Shown here: positions 14,848-19,165 of the stretch, piece after piece | Layout: each line of letters opens with the position of its first letter | Numbering within the stretch: position 1 is the first letter of the stretch | Origin: an uncultured Collinsella sp. | GTDB taxonomy: Bacteria > Actinomycetota > Coriobacteriia > Coriobacteriales > Coriobacteriaceae | Reading direction: 5' to 3' | DNA: 19,165 nucleotides | Assembly: GCA_902478945.1 (NCBI GenBank) | Contig: CABSMX010000034.1 | Location: 1 to 19,165 of the forward strand | Translations under genes and position numbers: made by a program | Notes under the pieces: generated by a model | Database searches by the model: none | The model's input: the letters and a program-made list of their open reading frames with translations, nothing else | Told to the model about the DNA's origin: nothing

Positions 14848-14885
14848 CTACGTCCTTCATCCGCCCCCACAATCCGAGGACGTAG
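14848..14885. repeat. Inverted repeat CTACGTCCT / AGGACGTAG
   Basis: Perfect 9-bp arms (14848-14856 and 14877-14885) are separated by 20 nt. The right part contains TCCGAGGACGT (14873-14883), repeated identically at 14978-14988 inside the right arm of the larger palindrome, so the elements share building blocks. Confidence 0.5.
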
Positions 14886-14890
14886 TCGTA

Positions 14891-15015
14891 GCAGGATCTG
14901 AGGGCTGGCCTTCGCGGACACTCCGCAGGACGAAAGAACCCCCGCCGCACGTAGTGCGCAGCGGGGGTTCTTTCATGTCCGAGGACGTCCGCGAAGGTTA
15001 GCCCTCAGATCCTGC
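14891..15015. repeat. 125-bp nested palindrome with 55-nt arms behind nifJ
   Basis: The arms 14891-14945 and 14961-15015 are mutually inverted. The outer 16 nt (GCAGGATCTGAGGGCT), then CCTTCGCGGAC after a 2-nt mismatch, and the inner 14 nt (GAAAGAACCCCCGC) match perfectly. A block of about 12 nt between the last two differs. The loop itself folds (GCAC-GTA-GTGC). It begins 10 nt after the nifJ stop. It looks like a palindromic repeat element that supplies the nifJ terminator. Confidence 0.6.
14932..14974. terminator. nifJ: nifJ terminator, inner stem of the large palindrome
   Basis: A perfect 14-bp stem (14932-14945 with 14961-14974) has GGGGGTTCTTTC at its outgoing edge on both strands. It can act in either direction. 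The first T-rich end met by nifJ transcription lies about 80-95 nt after the stop codon. Confidence 0.65.
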
Positions 15016-15025
15016 GGTGGGAGAC

Positions 15026-18565
<3,540 letters not shown>

Positions 18566-18840
18566 ATACCCCTCTCCTCTCATATAGGTATACAGGCCCC
18601 GGCGATCGCCGGGATGTTGGCGTGATGGGATTTACGCTGTTGCTTCCAATCATCTGGCAGGCAGGCTCAGCAGCAGGTACATGGCGTGGAGAGAAGGCAT
18701 GCCGAGGCGAGGAGCAGCTGATGCGCCCCACAGACCCGACCGCCCGTCTTGCACATGACCGAGCGCCGCAAAGGCCGCATGCCGGATGCTCCCGGGCACG
18801 CCCCGGCGATGGGAAGCGCCCGCAACGGAAATCCGCATGC
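18566..18840 (-). promoter_or_regulatory. Long GC-rich 5' leader of nifJ
   Basis: About 275 nt without a credible gene lie between the best -10 candidate and the nifJ start. It contains a hairpin at its 5' end (CCCGCA 18819-18824 with TGCGGG 18838-18843, inner CGG/CCG), and a perfect 16-bp palindrome CCCGGCGATCGCCGGG (18598-18613) about 33 nt before the start codon. No riboswitch class that I know is recognisable. An alternative is that the real promoter lies further downstream and the rest is spacer. Confidence 0.35.
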
Positions 18841-18846
18841 GGGTTT

Positions 18847-18852
18847 ATTGTA
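18847..18852 (-). promoter_or_regulatory. nifJ: Candidate -10 of the nifJ promoter
   Basis: TACAAT on the minus strand is the best -10-like hexamer upstream of nifJ. A TTGACG (18859-18864) lies only 6 nt upstream, too close to be its -35. The inverted repeat GGTAAA-GG-TTTACC (18892-18905) further upstream could bind an activator or repressor. Confidence 0.3.
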
Positions 18853-18905
18853 CCCCGCCGTCAAGTGTAATTTCGACAAATATAGGCGTGCGGTAAAGGT
18901 TTACC

Positions 18906-18985
18906 TCGGGTGACCGCCAAAGGCCAGAATGGTCCCTCCATCCCCGGACGACTGGCTCTGACGCGCCAAGGAGTGTCCCCAAGTA
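18906..18985. other. Spacer before the REP-like element, nothing recognised
   Basis: No gene, promoter or terminator that I can support. Near its right end AAGGAGTGTCCCCAAGTACC is a degenerate direct copy of the REP-like core that follows at 18995. Confidence 0.3.
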
Positions 18986-19016
18986 CCGGCAGGAAAGGAA
19001 CGTCCCTAACTGCCGG
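18986..19016. repeat. REP-like element, copy 2 (CCGGCAG / GGAACGTCCC / CTGCCGG)
   Basis: A perfect 7-bp inverted repeat (18986-18992 and 19010-19016) encloses GAAAGGAACGTCCCTAA. The right arm abuts the stop codon of the FHA-domain gene. Copy 1 at 13239-13269 has the same core and layout but unrelated arms. It may also help terminate the FHA gene, although a T-tract is missing. Confidence 0.55.
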
Positions 19017-19165
19017 CTAGAGGGCGCCGAGCAGGATGGCGTAGGTGGTGGATTCGCCGAGTTTGAGCTCGTCGCCGGGGTTGAGCTGGGCGGAGCGGCC
19101 GGGCTCTACTTGAATACACACACTCGTGGCCCCGTTTACCACCACGGTGCCGTTAGTGGACGACA
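19017..19165 (-). CDS. FHA-domain protein, C-terminal fragment (runs off the right edge)
   Basis: Only the last 49 complete codons are in the window; the start is beyond 19165. The translation contains STNGTVVVNG, the signature of the conserved loop of forkhead-associated domains (normally GSTNGTxVNG). It continues to LNPGDELKLGESTTYAILL, the typical closing strands with the GD turn, and stops at once. The FHA domain is thus at the C-terminus of its protein. FHA domains bind phosphothreonine peptides. In Actinobacteriota such proteins are usually partners of Ser/Thr kinases in cell-wall or division control. What precedes the domain cannot be seen. Confidence 0.75.
   Translation of the reverse strand, partial: SSTNGTVVVNGATSVCIQVEPGRSAQLNPGDELKLGESTTYAILLGAL

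Noticed and set aside
14637..14950. Two overlapping 94-codon minus-strand frames behind nifJ
   Set aside because: They run through a series of perfect palindromes and have no ribosome binding site or protein-like composition.
18859..18864. TTGACG as -35 box of the nifJ promoter
   Set aside because: It is only 6 nt from the TACAAT box, and nothing like a -10 lies 16-18 nt downstream of it.

Overview
The window looks like a chromosomal segment from a GC-rich, anaerobic Actinobacteriota, most likely a gut Coriobacteriia (Collinsella-like). The pointers are a single-chain pyruvate:ferredoxin oxidoreductase, a catabolic-type carbamate kinase, LytS/LytTR signalling pairs and strong AAGGAGG-type ribosome binding sites. 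This assignment is inference from gene content and base composition, not a database match. No tRNA, rRNA, CRISPR array, prophage or transposase gene was seen.

Almost everything is on the minus strand, so it is described from right to left. The right edge (19017-19165) holds the C-terminal end of an FHA-domain protein. Next comes a GC-rich, gene-free leader of about 275 nt in front of nifJ (15026-18565). Downstream of nifJ lies a nest of palindromes (14798-15015) and then an AT-rich stretch upstream of arcC (13377-14339). A single plus-strand gene, a membrane-anchored C39-like cysteine peptidase (12208-13242), converges with arcC and diverges from an amino-acid permease (10394-11845). The permease is followed by a metal-dependent amidohydrolase (8986-10263), probably co-transcribed.

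The left half is organised around two paralogous two-component systems. HK2-RR2 (7483-8874, 6710-7444) is a plain kinase/regulator pair. A zinc-dependent phospholipase C-like protein and an Atg22/UMF1-type MFS transporter come next. Then follows the operon glycosyltransferase-HK1-RR1 (4140 to 824), in which the glycosyltransferase stop and the HK1 start share an ATGA overlap. A YfcE-type phosphoesterase (262-729) ends the series, followed by a bidirectional terminator and about 200 nt of structured, probably non-coding DNA at the left edge.

The permease, amidohydrolase, carbamate kinase and PFOR are consistent with energy from amino-acid or peptide fermentation: uptake, hydrolysis, ATP from carbamoyl phosphate, and oxidation of pyruvate to acetyl-CoA with reduced ferredoxin. 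The signalling pairs, glycosyltransferase, extracytoplasmic peptidase and FHA protein point to cell-envelope sensing and remodelling. The observations most worth following are: a terminator wedged about 20 nt before the glycosyltransferase start, which looks like an attenuator in front of a signalling operon; a REP-like element (core GAACGTCCC flanked by changing inverted repeats) at two gene ends; the 125-bp nested palindrome behind nifJ; and the long nifJ leader.
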